Source: Methylobacterium sp. J-070
Lineage (GTDB): Bacteria > Pseudomonadota > Alphaproteobacteria > Rhizobiales > Beijerinckiaceae
Reading direction: 5' to 3'
DNA length: 64,000 nt
Assembly: GCF_022829385.1 (NCBI RefSeq)
Contig: NZ_JAKSXX010000235.1
Coordinates: forward strand, 186,001 to 250,000
The translations under genes were made by a program, and so were the position numbers. Positions 44,789 to 54,003 of the stretch are shown in pieces (within the stretch, counting starts at the first letter, position 1; each line of letters opens with the position of its first letter). The notes under the pieces were generated by a model. The model searched no databases. It was not told the origin of the DNA and was given only the letters and a program-made list of their open reading frames with translations.

Positions 44789-46069
44789 TTATTCCGCCCG
44801 CAGCAGGACATGCCGCTTCTTCCCGAAGGACAGCTTGATCACGCCTTCCGGGGTCAGATCGCCGAGGCCGAGCAGCGCCTTCTCGTCGCTGATCGGGACA
44901 TCGTTGATGCGCAGGCCCCCGCCCTTGATCTGCCGCCGGGCCTCGCTGGTCGAGGGCACGAGCTTGGCGACCTCCGGCCCGAAGGCGGTCAGCACGCCCA
45001 GCCCGGCTTCCAGAACCGCCGCCGGGACGGCGACGCTCGGCAGGTCGGCGGCCAGCGTCCCCTCCACGAAGGTCTTGCGCGCGGTCTCGGCCGCCGTCTC
45101 GGCCGCCGCGCGGCCGTGCATCAGCGCGGTCGCCTCGGTGGCCAGAACCATCTTGGCCGCATTGATCTCGGAGCCGGCGAGCGCCGCCAGCCGGGCGATC
45201 TCGGCCATCGGAAGCTGCGTGAACAGCTTCAGGAACCGGGCGACGTCCGCATCCTCGGTGTTCCGCCAGAACTGCCAGTAATCGTAGGGCTTCAGCATCT
45301 CCGGGTTGAGCCACACCGCCCCGGCGGCGGTCTTGCCCATCTTGGCGCCCGACGAAGTGGTCAGCAATGGGCAGGTCAGGGCGTAGAGTTGGGGCGTACC
45401 CATGCGCCGGCCGAGATCGATGCCGTTGACGATGTTGCCCCACTGGTCCGAGCCGCCCATCTGCATCACGCAGCCGTAGCGGCGGTTCAGCTCGACGAAA
45501 TCGTAGGATTGCAGGATCATGTAGTTGAATTCCAGGAACGAGAGTTCCTGGTCGCGCTCCAGGCGCAGGCGGACGCTGTCCATCGACAGCATCCGGTTCA
45601 CCGAGAAATGGCGGCCGACGTCGCGCAGCATCTCGATGTAGTTGAGCTGCGTGAGCCACTCGGCGTTGTCGACCATGACGGCATCCGCCGCGCCCTCACC
45701 GAAGTGCAGGAACCGGTCGAAGGTCTTCCGGATCTCGGTCTTGTTGGCGTCGATCTGCTCGACGGTGAGGATCTTGCGGGTCTCGTCGCGGCCGGACGGG
45801 TCGCCCACCCGGGTGGTGCCGCCGCCCATGAGGGCGATCGGCTTCCCGCCGGTGGCCTGGAGCCAGTGCAGCATCATGATCGACAGCAGGTGGCCGACAT
45901 GGAGCGAGGGCGCCGTGCAATCGTAGCCGACATAGGTGGTCAGGCGGTTCTCGAGCGCCGCCGCGTCGATCCCGGCAAGGTCCGATGTCTGGTGGATATA
46001 GCCGCGCTCGGTCAGGATCCGCAGGAATTCGGATTTCGGCGCGAAGCTCTCGGCGGTCATGGTTGTCAT
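44789..46069 (-). CDS. tyrS: Tyrosyl-tRNA synthetase
   Basis: 426 residues, class I. HIGH-type motif in [14 protein letters not shown], tyrosine pocket region [15 protein letters not shown], the KMSKS loop as KMGKTAAG, and a C-terminal S4 RNA-binding domain (residues about 360-420: [19 protein letters not shown]). Charges tRNA-Tyr. Divergent from anmK; the KdpE-like gene follows. Confidence 0.95.
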   Translation of the reverse strand: MTTMTAESFAPKSEFLRILTERGYIHQTSDLAGIDAAALENRLTTYVGYDCTAPSLHVGHLLSIMMLHWLQATGGKPIALMGGGTTRVGDPSGRDETRKILTVEQIDANKTEIRKTFDRFLHFGEGAADAVMVDNAEWLTQLNYIEMLRDVGRHFSVNRMLSMDSVRLRLERDQELSFLEFNYMILQSYDFVELNRRYGCVMQMGGSDQWGNIVNGIDLGRRMGTPQLYALTCPLLTTSSGAKMGKTAAGAVWLNPEMLKPYDYWQFWRNTEDADVARFLKLFTQLPMAEIARLAALAGSEINAAKMVLATEATALMHGRAAAETAAETARKTFVEGTLAADLPSVAVPAAVLEAGLGVLTAFGPEVAKLVPSTSEARRQIKGGGLRINDVPISDEKALLGLGDLTPEGVIKLSFGKKRHVLLRAE

Positions 46070-46184
46070 CTCGGGTCGCGGACCTCGCGCGACAGGCCGG
46101 GGCTCCGCGTGCTAGCTCGCGCTGGGTTCAGGATACGGCGCGCTCTTAGCAGGGCGTTGGCCGAAAGGCACGGGGCAGGGCGGC

Positions 46185-47318
46185 ATGGCGATGATGCGCG
46201 CGATCGGATTGATGAGCGGCACCTCGCTGGACGGCGTCGACATCGCGCTGATCGAGACGGACGGCGAGCGGGTCCACGTGGTCAAGGGCCACAACAACTT
46301 CCTGGAGCCGCTCGGGCCCACCGGCTATCGCGGCTACGCGGACGACGAGAAGGCGCTGCTGCGCGCCGCGACCAAGGATGCCGAGTCCGTGCTCCATCCC
46401 GGAGACCGGCCGGGTCGGCTGCCCGACGCGGAGGTGTTCGTCACGCAGGCCCATGCCGAGGCGGTGGAGCGCTTCCTGTCGGAAAACGCTATCGCGGCGT
46501 CCGACGTCGACGTGATCGGCTTCCACGGCCAGACCGTCATCCACCGGCCGGACCAGCGGATCTCCATCCAGATCGGCGACGGGCAGGCGCTCGCGACCCG
46601 GCTCGGGATCCCGGTGGTCTCGGACCTGCGCCGGGCCGACATCGAGGCGGGCGGGCAGGGGGCGCCGCTGGTGCCGGTGTTCCACAAGGCCCTGGCCGAG
46701 GCCTCCGGTTTCGACGGTCCCTTCGGGATCCTGAACATCGGCGGCGTCGCCAACGCCACGCTGATCGACTCGAAGGGCGGCGTCATCGCGTTCGACACGG
46801 GTCCCGGCAACGCACTCATCGACGAGTGGATGCAGGAGCGCGAAGGCAAGAACCTCGACGACGGCGGCCGCACCGCCGCCCGCGGCCGGCCGGACGAGCA
46901 GCTCCTCGCCTGGCTCCTGACCCATCCGTTCTTCTTCCGCCGGCCGCCGAAGTCGCTGGACCGCAACTGGTTCTCGCACAAGCTGGCGGGCCAGCTCTCC
47001 ACCGAGGACGGGGCTGCGACGCTCACCGCCTTCACCGCGCGGGCGGTGGCGCGCGCCCTCGACCACGCTCCGGAGATTCCCACCCGCTGGATCGTCGCGG
47101 GCGGCGGCGCGCGCAACGGCGAGCTCGTGCGGCTGCTGAACTACCATCTGCGCGCCGAGATCACGACCGCGGACGCCATCGGATGGTCGTCGGCCTACCT
47201 TGAGGCCCAGGCCTTCGCCTACCTGGCGGTGCGCTCGCTCAAGGGTCTGCCGATCACGCTGCCGTCGACCACCGGGGTGCGCGAGCCGATGACCGGCGGG
47301 GTGCTGGCGCGGCCGTGA
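46185..47318 (+). CDS. anmK: Anhydro-N-acetylmuramic acid kinase
   Basis: 377 residues. ASKHA kinase: RAIGLMSGTSLDGVDIALIETDG (phosphate 1), VDVIGFHGQTVIHRP, GILNIGGVANATLI, AFDTGPGNALID and IVAGGGARNGEL. It phosphorylates and opens 1,6-anhydro-MurNAc in peptidoglycan recycling, downstream of NagZ. The start ATG at 46185 could be 46191 or 46194. The stop overlaps the next gene by GTGA. Confidence 0.94.
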   Translation: MAMMRAIGLMSGTSLDGVDIALIETDGERVHVVKGHNNFLEPLGPTGYRGYADDEKALLRAATKDAESVLHPGDRPGRLPDAEVFVTQAHAEAVERFLSENAIAASDVDVIGFHGQTVIHRPDQRISIQIGDGQALATRLGIPVVSDLRRADIEAGGQGAPLVPVFHKALAEASGFDGPFGILNIGGVANATLIDSKGGVIAFDTGPGNALIDEWMQEREGKNLDDGGRTAARGRPDEQLLAWLLTHPFFFRRPPKSLDRNWFSHKLAGQLSTEDGAATLTAFTARAVARALDHAPEIPTRWIVAGGGARNGELVRLLNYHLRAEITTADAIGWSSAYLEAQAFAYLAVRSLKGLPITLPSTTGVREPMTGGVLARP

Positions 47319-47944
47319 GCCTCGGCTACGCGCTCCGGCGGATCATCGAGGAATACCCGCTCGCCCGGCTCGACCCACCCGCCGGGCACCCGCTCGCGGC
47401 CGTCATCCGCAAGGGCGCCCCGGACGAGCTGCGCGGCGCCCTCGCCGGGATCGACGGGCCGTTCCTCGTGAAGGGCAGCCCGGGGCGCGGCAGCAACTGG
47501 GCCGCCGTCCCGTGGCTCGCGATCTTCGATCCCGCGATCACCACCAGCGCGACCCGGGGCTACTACCTCGTCTACCTGTTCCCGGCGCACCGCGAGGCGG
47601 TGCACCTGTCTCTCGCACAGGGGACCGTGGCGGCGATCCGCCAGCACGGCGCCGGCGCGGGCGATCATCTCCGGACCAGCGGCACGATGCTCCGGAGGCG
47701 CCTCGCCGATTTCGCCGAGCGCCTCCCGAACCGGACCATCGGTCTCGGCACGGCCGGCGAATTGCCGGAGGGCTACGAGGCGGCGCACATCCTGGGCATC
47801 ACCTACGAACGCGACGCCCTGCAGGATGAGCGGCGGCTGCGCGCCGATCTCGCCGTGGCCGTCGCGGCCTACCGGGCGTTGACGGCGCGGGGCGGGCTCG
47901 GGAACGAAAGACGGTCCGGCTCGGATCTCGTCGACGAAGGATAG
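47315..47944 (+). CDS. Stand-alone MrcB_N (DUF3578) domain protein
   Basis: 209 residues. Most of the protein matches the MrcB-like N-terminal domain: LVKGSPGRGSNWAAVPWLAIF, TTSATRGYYLVYLF, HLSLAQGTVA, IGLGTAGELPEGYEAAHILG and RADLAVAVAAYRALTARGG. In known proteins this domain is fused to McrB-type AAA+ GTPases or nucleases and serves as a DNA-binding or target-recognition module. Here it stands alone, with no ATPase or nuclease neighbour. A GTG start overlaps the anmK stop (GTGA), so the two genes are translationally coupled. Function unknown. Confidence 0.8.
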   Translation: MSLGYALRRIIEEYPLARLDPPAGHPLAAVIRKGAPDELRGALAGIDGPFLVKGSPGRGSNWAAVPWLAIFDPAITTSATRGYYLVYLFPAHREAVHLSLAQGTVAAIRQHGAGAGDHLRTSGTMLRRRLADFAERLPNRTIGLGTAGELPEGYEAAHILGITYERDALQDERRLRADLAVAVAAYRALTARGGLGNERRSGSDLVDEG

Positions 47945-48027
47945 AGCGCCAGTTGCGCGCGGGTCACGCGTCTCTCCTGCGAGCAAAAATGGACGACGCT
48001 TCCAGCGGCCACGCATGAGTCGCGCCC

Positions 48028-48297
48028 TTGGACAGCTCGCTCTTTCCGTCGGAACCGACGACGCGATCCGTTCTGATCGCGAACGAACGCACCAAACTCA
48101 CGGCCACGTACGTCTACGCGATAGCGGGATCGATCTTTACGGTCGGCGGTCTCGCCCAGATCTTGGCGGTGCTTGACACGTCCAGTCCGCCGGGCCTTCC
48201 GGCGCCGGCGATCGTCGGTATCGCCGAGATCGGCTGGGTCACCGGCGGCACCTTACATGACGCGGCGAGGCGGTCTCTGAAGGAGCGACACGGATGA
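48028..48297 (+). CDS. Small two-helix inner-membrane protein, first gene of a duplicated pair
   Basis: 89 residues from a TTG at 48028. After a short polar N-terminus comes the signature NERTKLTATYVYAIAGSI, then one to two hydrophobic helices and a basic C-terminus with DAARRSLKERHG. Small proteins with ERTKLTAT...-type openings are widespread in Rhizobiales but uncharacterised. The stop overlaps the start of a 32-residue ORF by ATGA. A second such pair is at 56027-56466. Confidence 0.65.
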   Translation: MDSSLFPSEPTTRSVLIANERTKLTATYVYAIAGSIFTVGGLAQILAVLDTSSPPGLPAPAIVGIAEIGWVTGGTLHDAARRSLKERHG

Positions 48298-48392
48298 GCG
48301 GGCTCGATATCCTCGTCCTGCTCAGCGTTCCAGCAGCCGCCCTCGTCCTCGGCTTCGGAGCTCATGACGCCCGGTGGGCGGACGCGCGCTGA
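48294..48392 (+). CDS. 32-residue membrane peptide, second gene of the pair
   Basis: Too short for usual ORF cut-offs. An AAGGAG ribosome site lies inside the preceding gene. One hydrophobic helix (ILVLLSVPAAALVLGFGA) is followed by HDARWADAR. Compared with the ORF at 56254, both share a hydrophobic helix containing Pro-Ala, then a D-A-R motif. The conservation between two loci argues that it is a real gene. Confidence 0.5.
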   Translation: MSGLDILVLLSVPAAALVLGFGAHDARWADAR

Positions 48393-48503
48393 GGAACGCG
48401 CAGAGCGCGTGCAATCGGGTCGCGCCGATCCGGTTCGGCGGTGTGCCTTGGATCTGTGCCGCTGTTTGTGCCCCCGCCGCTCCCGCGCTAAGGCAGCCGC
48501 GCC

Positions 48504-49604
48504 ATGTCGCACAACACCTTCGGCCACCTGTTCCGCGTCACGACCTTCGGCGAGAGCCACGGGCTCGCGCTCGGGTGCGTGATCGACGGCAGCCCCCCCG
48601 GCCTGCCCCTCGAGGCCGAAGAGATCCAGGCGGAACTCGACCGGCGCAAACCCGGCCAGTCCCGCTTCACCACGCAGCGCCGCGAGCCCGACCAGGTGCG
48701 GATCCTGTCGGGCGTGTTTTCGGACGACCGGACCGGCGGGCGACAGCTCACCACCGGCACGCCGATCGCCCTGATGATCGAGAACACCGACCAGCGCTCG
48801 AAGGACTATTCCGAGATCCGCGACAGCTACCGGCCGGGCCACGCCGACTACACCTACGACGCCAAGTACGGGATTCGCGACTATCGCGGCGGCGGCCGCT
48901 CCTCCGCCCGGGAGACCGCGGCGCGGGTCGCGGCCGGCGCCGTGGCCCGCAAGGTCATCCCGGGCTTCACGATCCGGGCCGCCCTGGTCCAGATGGGCCC
49001 GCACGCCATCGACCGGTCGCGCTGGGACTGGGCGGAGACCGGCAACAACCCGTTCTTCTGCCCCGACGCCGAGACCGCGGCCTTCTACGAGACTTATCTG
49101 GACGGGATCCGCAAGGATGGCTCCTCCGTCGGTGCCGTGATCGAGGTCGTGGCCGAGGGCGTGCCGCCGGGCCTCGGCGCGCCGGTCTATGGCAAGCTCG
49201 ACGCCGATCTCGCCGCTGCCATGATGTCGATCAACGCCGTGAAGGGCGTCGAGATCGGCGACGGTTTCGCCGCGGCCGCCCTGCGGGGCGAGGACAATGC
49301 CGACGAGATGCGGGCCGGCAACGGCGGGCGTCCGCGCTTCCTGGCCAACCACGCCGGCGGCATCCTGGGCGGCATCTCCAACGGCGAGCCGGTGGTGGTG
49401 CGCTTCGCCGTGAAGCCGACCTCCTCGATCCTGACGCCGCGCCGGTCGGTCACCCGCGGCGGCGACGAGGTGGACCTGGTCACAAAGGGCCGCCATGACC
49501 CCTGCGTCGGCATCCGCGCCGTGCCGGTGGCGGAGGCCATGATGGCCTGCGTGCTCGCCGATCACTATCTGCGCCATCGCGGGCAGGTCGGTCAGCTCCC
49601 CTGA
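48504..49604 (+). CDS. aroC: Chorismate synthase
   Basis: 366 residues. Conserved motifs: [35 protein letters not shown] as [49 protein letters not shown] and [28 protein letters not shown]. Makes chorismate from EPSP with reduced FMN as cofactor, the last step of the shikimate pathway. Upstream of ribB, which helps make the flavin precursor; this adjacency is common in alphaproteobacteria. Confidence 0.96.
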   Translation: MSHNTFGHLFRVTTFGESHGLALGCVIDGSPPGLPLEAEEIQAELDRRKPGQSRFTTQRREPDQVRILSGVFSDDRTGGRQLTTGTPIALMIENTDQRSKDYSEIRDSYRPGHADYTYDAKYGIRDYRGGGRSSARETAARVAAGAVARKVIPGFTIRAALVQMGPHAIDRSRWDWAETGNNPFFCPDAETAAFYETYLDGIRKDGSSVGAVIEVVAEGVPPGLGAPVYGKLDADLAAAMMSINAVKGVEIGDGFAAAALRGEDNADEMRAGNGGRPRFLANHAGGILGGISNGEPVVVRFAVKPTSSILTPRRSVTRGGDEVDLVTKGRHDPCVGIRAVPVAEAMMACVLADHYLRHRGQVGQLP

Positions 49605-49632
49605 TCCCGGCCCTGACCCCAACGCTCCGAGA

Positions 49633-50715
49633 ATGCCCGTGCCCCATTGCACCGTCACCGAGGCCATCGCGGCCTTCGCCAAGGGCGAGATCGTCGTCGT
49701 CACCGACGACGACGACCGCGAGAACGAGGGCGACCTCGTCGTCGCGGCCTCGCTGTGCACGCCCGAGAAGATGGCGTTCATCATCCGCAACACCTGCGGC
49801 ATCGTCTGCGCGCCGCTCACGCAGAGCGAGGCGCGCCGCCTGCACCTCGCCCCGATGGTGGCCTCGAACGATGCGCCGCTCGGCACCGCGTTCACGGTCA
49901 CGGTGGACGTCAAGCACGGGCTCACCACGGGCATCTCGGCGGAACAGCGCTGCAACACCGTGCGGGCGCTCGCCAACGGCAACATGGGCGCGGGCGACTT
50001 CGTACGGCCCGGCCACGTCTTCCCGCTGATCGCCCGGGACGGCGGCGTCCTGATGCGTTCGGGCCATACCGAGGCCGCGGTCGACCTGTGCAAGCTGGCC
50101 GAGCTGCCGCCGGTCGGGGTGATCTGCGAACTCGCCAACGACGACGGCACCGTGATGAAGGGGCCGCAGATCGACGCGTTCGCCGACGCGCACGGGCTGA
50201 AGCGGGTCTCGGTGGCCGATCTCATCGCCTATCGGCAGGCGCGGGACCGGCTGGTGGAGCGGGTCGGGCATTTCCAGGTCCGGTCGAATCACGGCGACGT
50301 GGACGCCTACGCGTTCTCGACGCCGTTCGAGTCGATCCAGCAATTCGCCTTCGTAATGGGCGAGATCGGCGACGGCCGGGACGTGCTGGTGCGCCTGCAC
50401 CGCTCGAACGTCGCCGCCGACGTGATCGGCGGCGGCAAGCAGATCGACGCGGTGCTGAAGCGGTTCGCGTCCGTCGGGCGCGGCGTCCTGGTCTATCTCC
50501 GGGACGGCACCGCGGGCGTGCCGATGAAGAGCGCCACAGACGAGGGCACGGAAGCGCAGCGCGCGCGGCAGTGGCGCGAGGTCGGGCTTGGGGCGCAGAT
50601 CCTGCGCGACCTCGGCGTGGTCTCGTTCCGCAACCTCGCGACCTCGTCCCGGTCCTATGTCGGGTTGTCGGGGTTCGGCATCGAGCACCTCGGGGACGAG
50701 CCGCTGGAGGGCTGA
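49633..50715 (+). CDS. ribB: 3,4-dihydroxy-2-butanone-4-phosphate synthase with degenerate RibA-like C-terminus
   Basis: 360 residues. The RibB domain (residues 1-205) keeps VTDDDDRENEGDLV, GHVFPLIARDGGVLMRSGHTEAAVDL and other catalytic residues. The C-terminal half has the GTP cyclohydrolase II fold pattern but lacks the three zinc cysteines: the segment that should read C-x10-RC-x-C is VRLHRSNVAADVIGGGKQI. It therefore makes the four-carbon riboflavin precursor but not the cyclohydrolase product, matching the RibBX-type variant known in proteobacteria. 28 bases after aroC. Confidence 0.92.
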   Translation: MPVPHCTVTEAIAAFAKGEIVVVTDDDDRENEGDLVVAASLCTPEKMAFIIRNTCGIVCAPLTQSEARRLHLAPMVASNDAPLGTAFTVTVDVKHGLTTGISAEQRCNTVRALANGNMGAGDFVRPGHVFPLIARDGGVLMRSGHTEAAVDLCKLAELPPVGVICELANDDGTVMKGPQIDAFADAHGLKRVSVADLIAYRQARDRLVERVGHFQVRSNHGDVDAYAFSTPFESIQQFAFVMGEIGDGRDVLVRLHRSNVAADVIGGGKQIDAVLKRFASVGRGVLVYLRDGTAGVPMKSATDEGTEAQRARQWREVGLGAQILRDLGVVSFRNLATSSRSYVGLSGFGIEHLGDEPLEG

Positions 50716-50722
50716 GGGGCCG

Positions 50723-51340
50723 TCAGGCGCGCCGCAGGATCGTCCAGCAGGCCGCGCCGGCCATGATCGCGGCGGCGCTTCTGTTGAGCCGGATCCTGAA
50801 GGCCGGCCGCTTCAGGGAGTCGCGCGCCCGGGCCGCCAGGGCCGCGTAGGGCGTCATCACCGTCACGAGGACCAGGGTGGTGACCGAGACCAGTCGGACG
50901 AAGTCGCCGCCCGACACGCCCGCGAGATCGACGAGGGTCGGCAGGACGGCGAGGTAGAAGACGATCGTCTTCGGATTGGCCAGCGTGACGGTCAGTCCGG
51001 CGACGAAGCTGGCGCGCGGGCTGTCGGCGGCCCCGGTCTCGATCCCCTCGGCGGAGCCGGCCGAACGCCAGAGCCGGACCGCCAGGTAGGCGAGGTACAG
51101 ACCGGCGCAGACGCGGACGACGGTGAACACGGTGCCGAGCGTTTCGGCGATGAGGGCGAGCCCGAAGGTCGCGGCGGCCAGGAAAGCTAGATCCCCGAGG
51201 ATCAGCCCGACCATGAAGGCCATGGCCGCCCGGAACCCGGAGCCGAGGGCGCGCGCCACCAGAGCCACCACACCGGGACCCGGGACGGCCGCCGCCACGC
51301 CGAGAGCCAGCGCATAGGTGAGATGGCCGGCGACCGTCAT
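50723..51340 (-). CDS. LysE/RhtB-family amino acid exporter
   Basis: 205 residues, about six membrane helices. N-terminal HLTYALALGVAAAVPGPGVVALVARALGSG and the second half LTVTLANPKTIVFYLAVLPTLVDL carry the family's conserved Pro-Gly-Pro and Asn-Pro-Lys motifs. Exports amino acids or derivatives; substrate unknown. ATG at 51340 (MTVAGHL); the frame is open to 51538 but the upstream part is not membrane-like. Converges on ribB with a 7-base gap. Confidence 0.9.
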   Translation of the reverse strand: MTVAGHLTYALALGVAAAVPGPGVVALVARALGSGFRAAMAFMVGLILGDLAFLAAATFGLALIAETLGTVFTVVRVCAGLYLAYLAVRLWRSAGSAEGIETGAADSPRASFVAGLTVTLANPKTIVFYLAVLPTLVDLAGVSGGDFVRLVSVTTLVLVTVMTPYAALAARARDSLKRPAFRIRLNRSAAAIMAGAACWTILRRA

Positions 51341-51611
51341 CCCCGGTCGTCTGACCGGATGGACCGCGACGACGCGACATCGCTCCACGACCGTATCGCC
51401 CGCAAGCTTCGTTTTCGCCGCAGCATCGGTTCGAGCCTCCGGAAGCGTCACGATTAGCGCGCGCCCGCCGCGGACCGCAACCGGATGCCGAACCGGCCTC
51501 CGGCGGACCGAAACGCCGCTGCCGATGCCGCGCCACACCGGGCCCTCGGAGCCGATGCGATCAGGCGCCTTGAGCCGATGGTCCTGGATTTTTGCCCGCG
51601 AGAGGCGTCCG

Positions 51612-52541
51612 TCAGCGCCCCATCAGGGCGTCGACATGCGCGGCGACGGACTTCGCCAGGCCTTCCAGGCTGTAGCCGCCCTCCAGGACCGAGACAATCC
51701 GGCCGCCGGCGCACCGATCCGCCAGGTCCATGAGGCGGCGCGTCGCCCAGCCGAAATCCTCGGCCTCCAGGCGGAGATTCGCCAGCGGATCGAGGCGGTG
51801 GGCGTCGAAGCCCGCCGAGATCACGATCACGTCCGGCCGGAAGCTCTCCAGGCGCGAGAGGATGCCGGCCTCGAACGCCTCGCGGAACACCGCGCCGTCG
51901 TCGTTCGGTCGGAGCGGAACGTTGACGATCGTGTCCTTCTCGCCCCGCTCGGAGGCCGAGCCCGATCCGGGAAACAGGGGCATCTGGTGCGTCGAGCAGT
52001 AGAGCACCGTGGCGTCGTCCCAGAAGATGTCCTGGCTGCCGTTGCCGTGATGGACGTCCCAGTCGACCAGCGCCACGCGTTCCGCGCCGTGCTTCTCCCG
52101 GGCGTAGCGGGCCGCGATGGCGGCATGGTTGAACAGGCAGAAGCCCATCGACCGCGTCCGCTCGGCGTGATGGCCCGGCGGGCGCATCGCCACGAAGGCG
52201 TTGCGGCACTCGCCGGCCATGACCGCATCGAGGGCGTGGGTGGCACCGCCGATGGCACGGAGGGTCGCCTCGAGGCTTCCGGGGGACAGGATGGTGTCGG
52301 AGTCGATCGCCACCATGCCGTGCTCCGGCACGGCGGCCACGAGGGCGTCGACGTAGGCGCGGGGATGGGCCAGCGCGGCGGTCTCGACCGCGGCCCGGGG
52401 TGCCGAGGCGCGCACCAACCCGACGAAGCGTTCGTCCTCCAGCGCGCGCTCGACGGCGCGCATCCGTGCCGGCCGCTCAGGGTGTCCCTCGGGGACCTCG
52501 TGGTCGAAACTGGCGGGATGGCTCACGTACAGGGTTGTCAA
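51612..52541 (-). CDS. Histone-deacetylase-family amidohydrolase
   Basis: 309 residues, arginase/HDAC fold, class II-like bacterial enzyme. Active-site motifs: VAMRPPGHHAERTRSMGFC (charge-relay His pair), VDWDVHHGNGSQDIF (zinc Asp and His), VISAGFDAHRLDPLANL (zinc Asp) and EGGYSLEGL. Bacterial homologues act on acetylpolyamines or other acyl-amides. The start is TTG at 52541 (GGGAG ribosome site), giving a family-length protein; the longer frame to 52694 is disfavoured. Divergent from the L,D-transpeptidase. Confidence 0.9.
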   Translation of the reverse strand: MTTLYVSHPASFDHEVPEGHPERPARMRAVERALEDERFVGLVRASAPRAAVETAALAHPRAYVDALVAAVPEHGMVAIDSDTILSPGSLEATLRAIGGATHALDAVMAGECRNAFVAMRPPGHHAERTRSMGFCLFNHAAIAARYAREKHGAERVALVDWDVHHGNGSQDIFWDDATVLYCSTHQMPLFPGSGSASERGEKDTIVNVPLRPNDDGAVFREAFEAGILSRLESFRPDVIVISAGFDAHRLDPLANLRLEAEDFGWATRRLMDLADRCAGGRIVSVLEGGYSLEGLAKSVAAHVDALMGR

Positions 52542-52722
52542 GACGATCGCTCCCGGATGCCGACCTGTCGCGCCCCCGCAACAGGAGCCGGCAATGTGCC
52601 ATGGGCGCGCCGCGCGGACTACGGCCCGGTGCCCGCGCCTCTTATGATTGACCGAATCTTCCGTTGGACAGGTCCGCGAGCCCGCACTGTCCAATATCCA
52701 GAACGGTCTTCAAGGCGGATCG

Positions 52723-53301
52723 ATGCGCATCATCCCGATTATCGCCTGCGTGCTGTGCCTGGCGGGCTGCAACTTCAAAGGCGTGCCCGATCCGGCCCTC
52801 TCGGCTCGGGACGCCGCCTTCATGGCGCTCGTCCCGGATGCGGAGTTCGATCCGCATTTCGCCCGGTACCAGGTGAGCGACCCGACGCAGCAGCCGCCCG
52901 GCACCATCGTGGTGGAGACGCGGGAGCGCCAACTCTACCTCGTCCTGCCGGACGGCAAGGCGATCCGCTACGGCGTCTCGGTGGGCGACGAGGCCTATGG
53001 CTGGACCGGCACCGCCACGGTCGACCGCAAGGCCGAGTGGCCGGCTTGGAACCCGCCGGCCGAGATGATCAAGCGCTGGCCGCACGTCCACGCCATGCAG
53101 GGCGGCCCGATGAACCCGCTCGGCGCCCGGGCCCTCTACCTGTCGGACCACGGCAAGGACACGCTCTACCGGATCCACGGCACCAACGAGCCGGAGAAGA
53201 TCGGGCAGGCGGTCTCGTCGGGCTGCATCCGCATGCGCAACATCGACGTGGTCGATCTCTTCAATCGCGTCCCCGTCGGTGCCACGGTCATCGTCCGGTA
53301 A
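52723..53301 (+). CDS. L,D-transpeptidase (YkuD/ErfK type) lipoprotein
   Basis: 192 residues. Lipobox at IACVLCLAGC. YkuD domain with IVVETRERQLYLVLPDGKAI and the catalytic segment YRIHGTNEPEKIGQAVSSGC-IRM, containing the His and the nucleophile Cys. Cross-links peptidoglycan stems or attaches lipoproteins in the periplasm. Start ATG at 52723; the frame upstream to 52648 lacks a signal. Confidence 0.93.
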   Translation: MRIIPIIACVLCLAGCNFKGVPDPALSARDAAFMALVPDAEFDPHFARYQVSDPTQQPPGTIVVETRERQLYLVLPDGKAIRYGVSVGDEAYGWTGTATVDRKAEWPAWNPPAEMIKRWPHVHAMQGGPMNPLGARALYLSDHGKDTLYRIHGTNEPEKIGQAVSSGCIRMRNIDVVDLFNRVPVGATVIVR

Positions 53302-53463
53302 CGCAACCGGTCAACGTCCCAATAAGCCTGCTTGCTCGTGAGGTGTTTACCTGAACTCCCGTTCAGATCTGGCCATTAACCTCTGGCAGGGAAGCCGTCC
53401 CGTAAGTTGAAGACACACAGGGACAAGCACCGGCCGCAGCAAAGGTCGGGGAGGCAGGCAACC

Positions 53464-53904
53464 ATGACCATGATTTCCGTTCAACAGTTCTGCAACCATG
53501 CGGTCTCGGCCGGCGCCATCAGCGACGAGGACCTGCAGGTCCTGAAGCGCGACGTCCTGCCGGACGGGCTCATGAGCCGCGAGGAGGCGGACCTGCTGAT
53601 CGCCCTCGAGCGGGCCGTGATCGGATCCGAGGCCTTCGCCGACTTCCTCGTGGCCTCCGTCGTCGACTTCGCCGTATGGGGCACCCGGCCGACGGGCTAC
53701 ATCGACCGCGATGTGGCGGCCTGGCTCGGCGCCACGCTCAGCGGCCGCGACGGTCCGAGCGCGGTCGCCGCCCGAATCGCCATGGAGATCGTCCGCGAGG
53801 CGCAGGGCAGCGCCGAATCGCTGATGATCTTCGCCCTGGAGGCCAACCGCCAGATCCGCGACGCGGCGCATCCGGTGCGCTCGACCTTCGCCCTCGCCGC
53901 CTGA
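53464..53904 (+). CDS. Hypothetical helical protein, 146 residues
   Basis: No family recognised. Soluble, mostly helical and acidic in the first half (FCNHAVSAGAISDEDLQVLK, SREEADLLIALERAVIGSEA), with an aromatic segment (VVDFAVWGTRPTGYIDRDVAAWLG) and a helical second half with two Met-Glu/Ala runs. Start ATG 53464 follows a GGGGAGGCAGG purine stretch; the frame is open to 53407. Codon bias matches neighbours. It sits between the L,D-transpeptidase and pccA on the same strand, but 160 and 99 base gaps suggest separate transcription. Confidence 0.7.
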   Translation: MTMISVQQFCNHAVSAGAISDEDLQVLKRDVLPDGLMSREEADLLIALERAVIGSEAFADFLVASVVDFAVWGTRPTGYIDRDVAAWLGATLSGRDGPSAVAARIAMEIVREAQGSAESLMIFALEANRQIRDAAHPVRSTFALAA

Positions 53905-54003
53905 GGGTTCGACAAAGGCGCAGCTTCCGTCCGTCGCACAACTGATCTATCGGGACTGTCAAGCCGGTCGCAATCCGGCGATCTCGAAAGCAGTGCGACA
54001 GCG

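Noticed and set aside
49605-49632. FMN riboswitch before ribB
   Set aside because: Only 28 bases separate aroC and ribB, far too short for the RFN element.
53351-53366. CTGAAC/GTTCAG inverted repeat that looks like a LexA box (GAAC-N4-GTTC)
   Set aside because: Alphaproteobacterial LexA sites are direct repeats GTTC-N7-GTTC; this Gram-positive-like form has no SOS gene beside it. More likely a weak hairpin after the L,D-transpeptidase gene.
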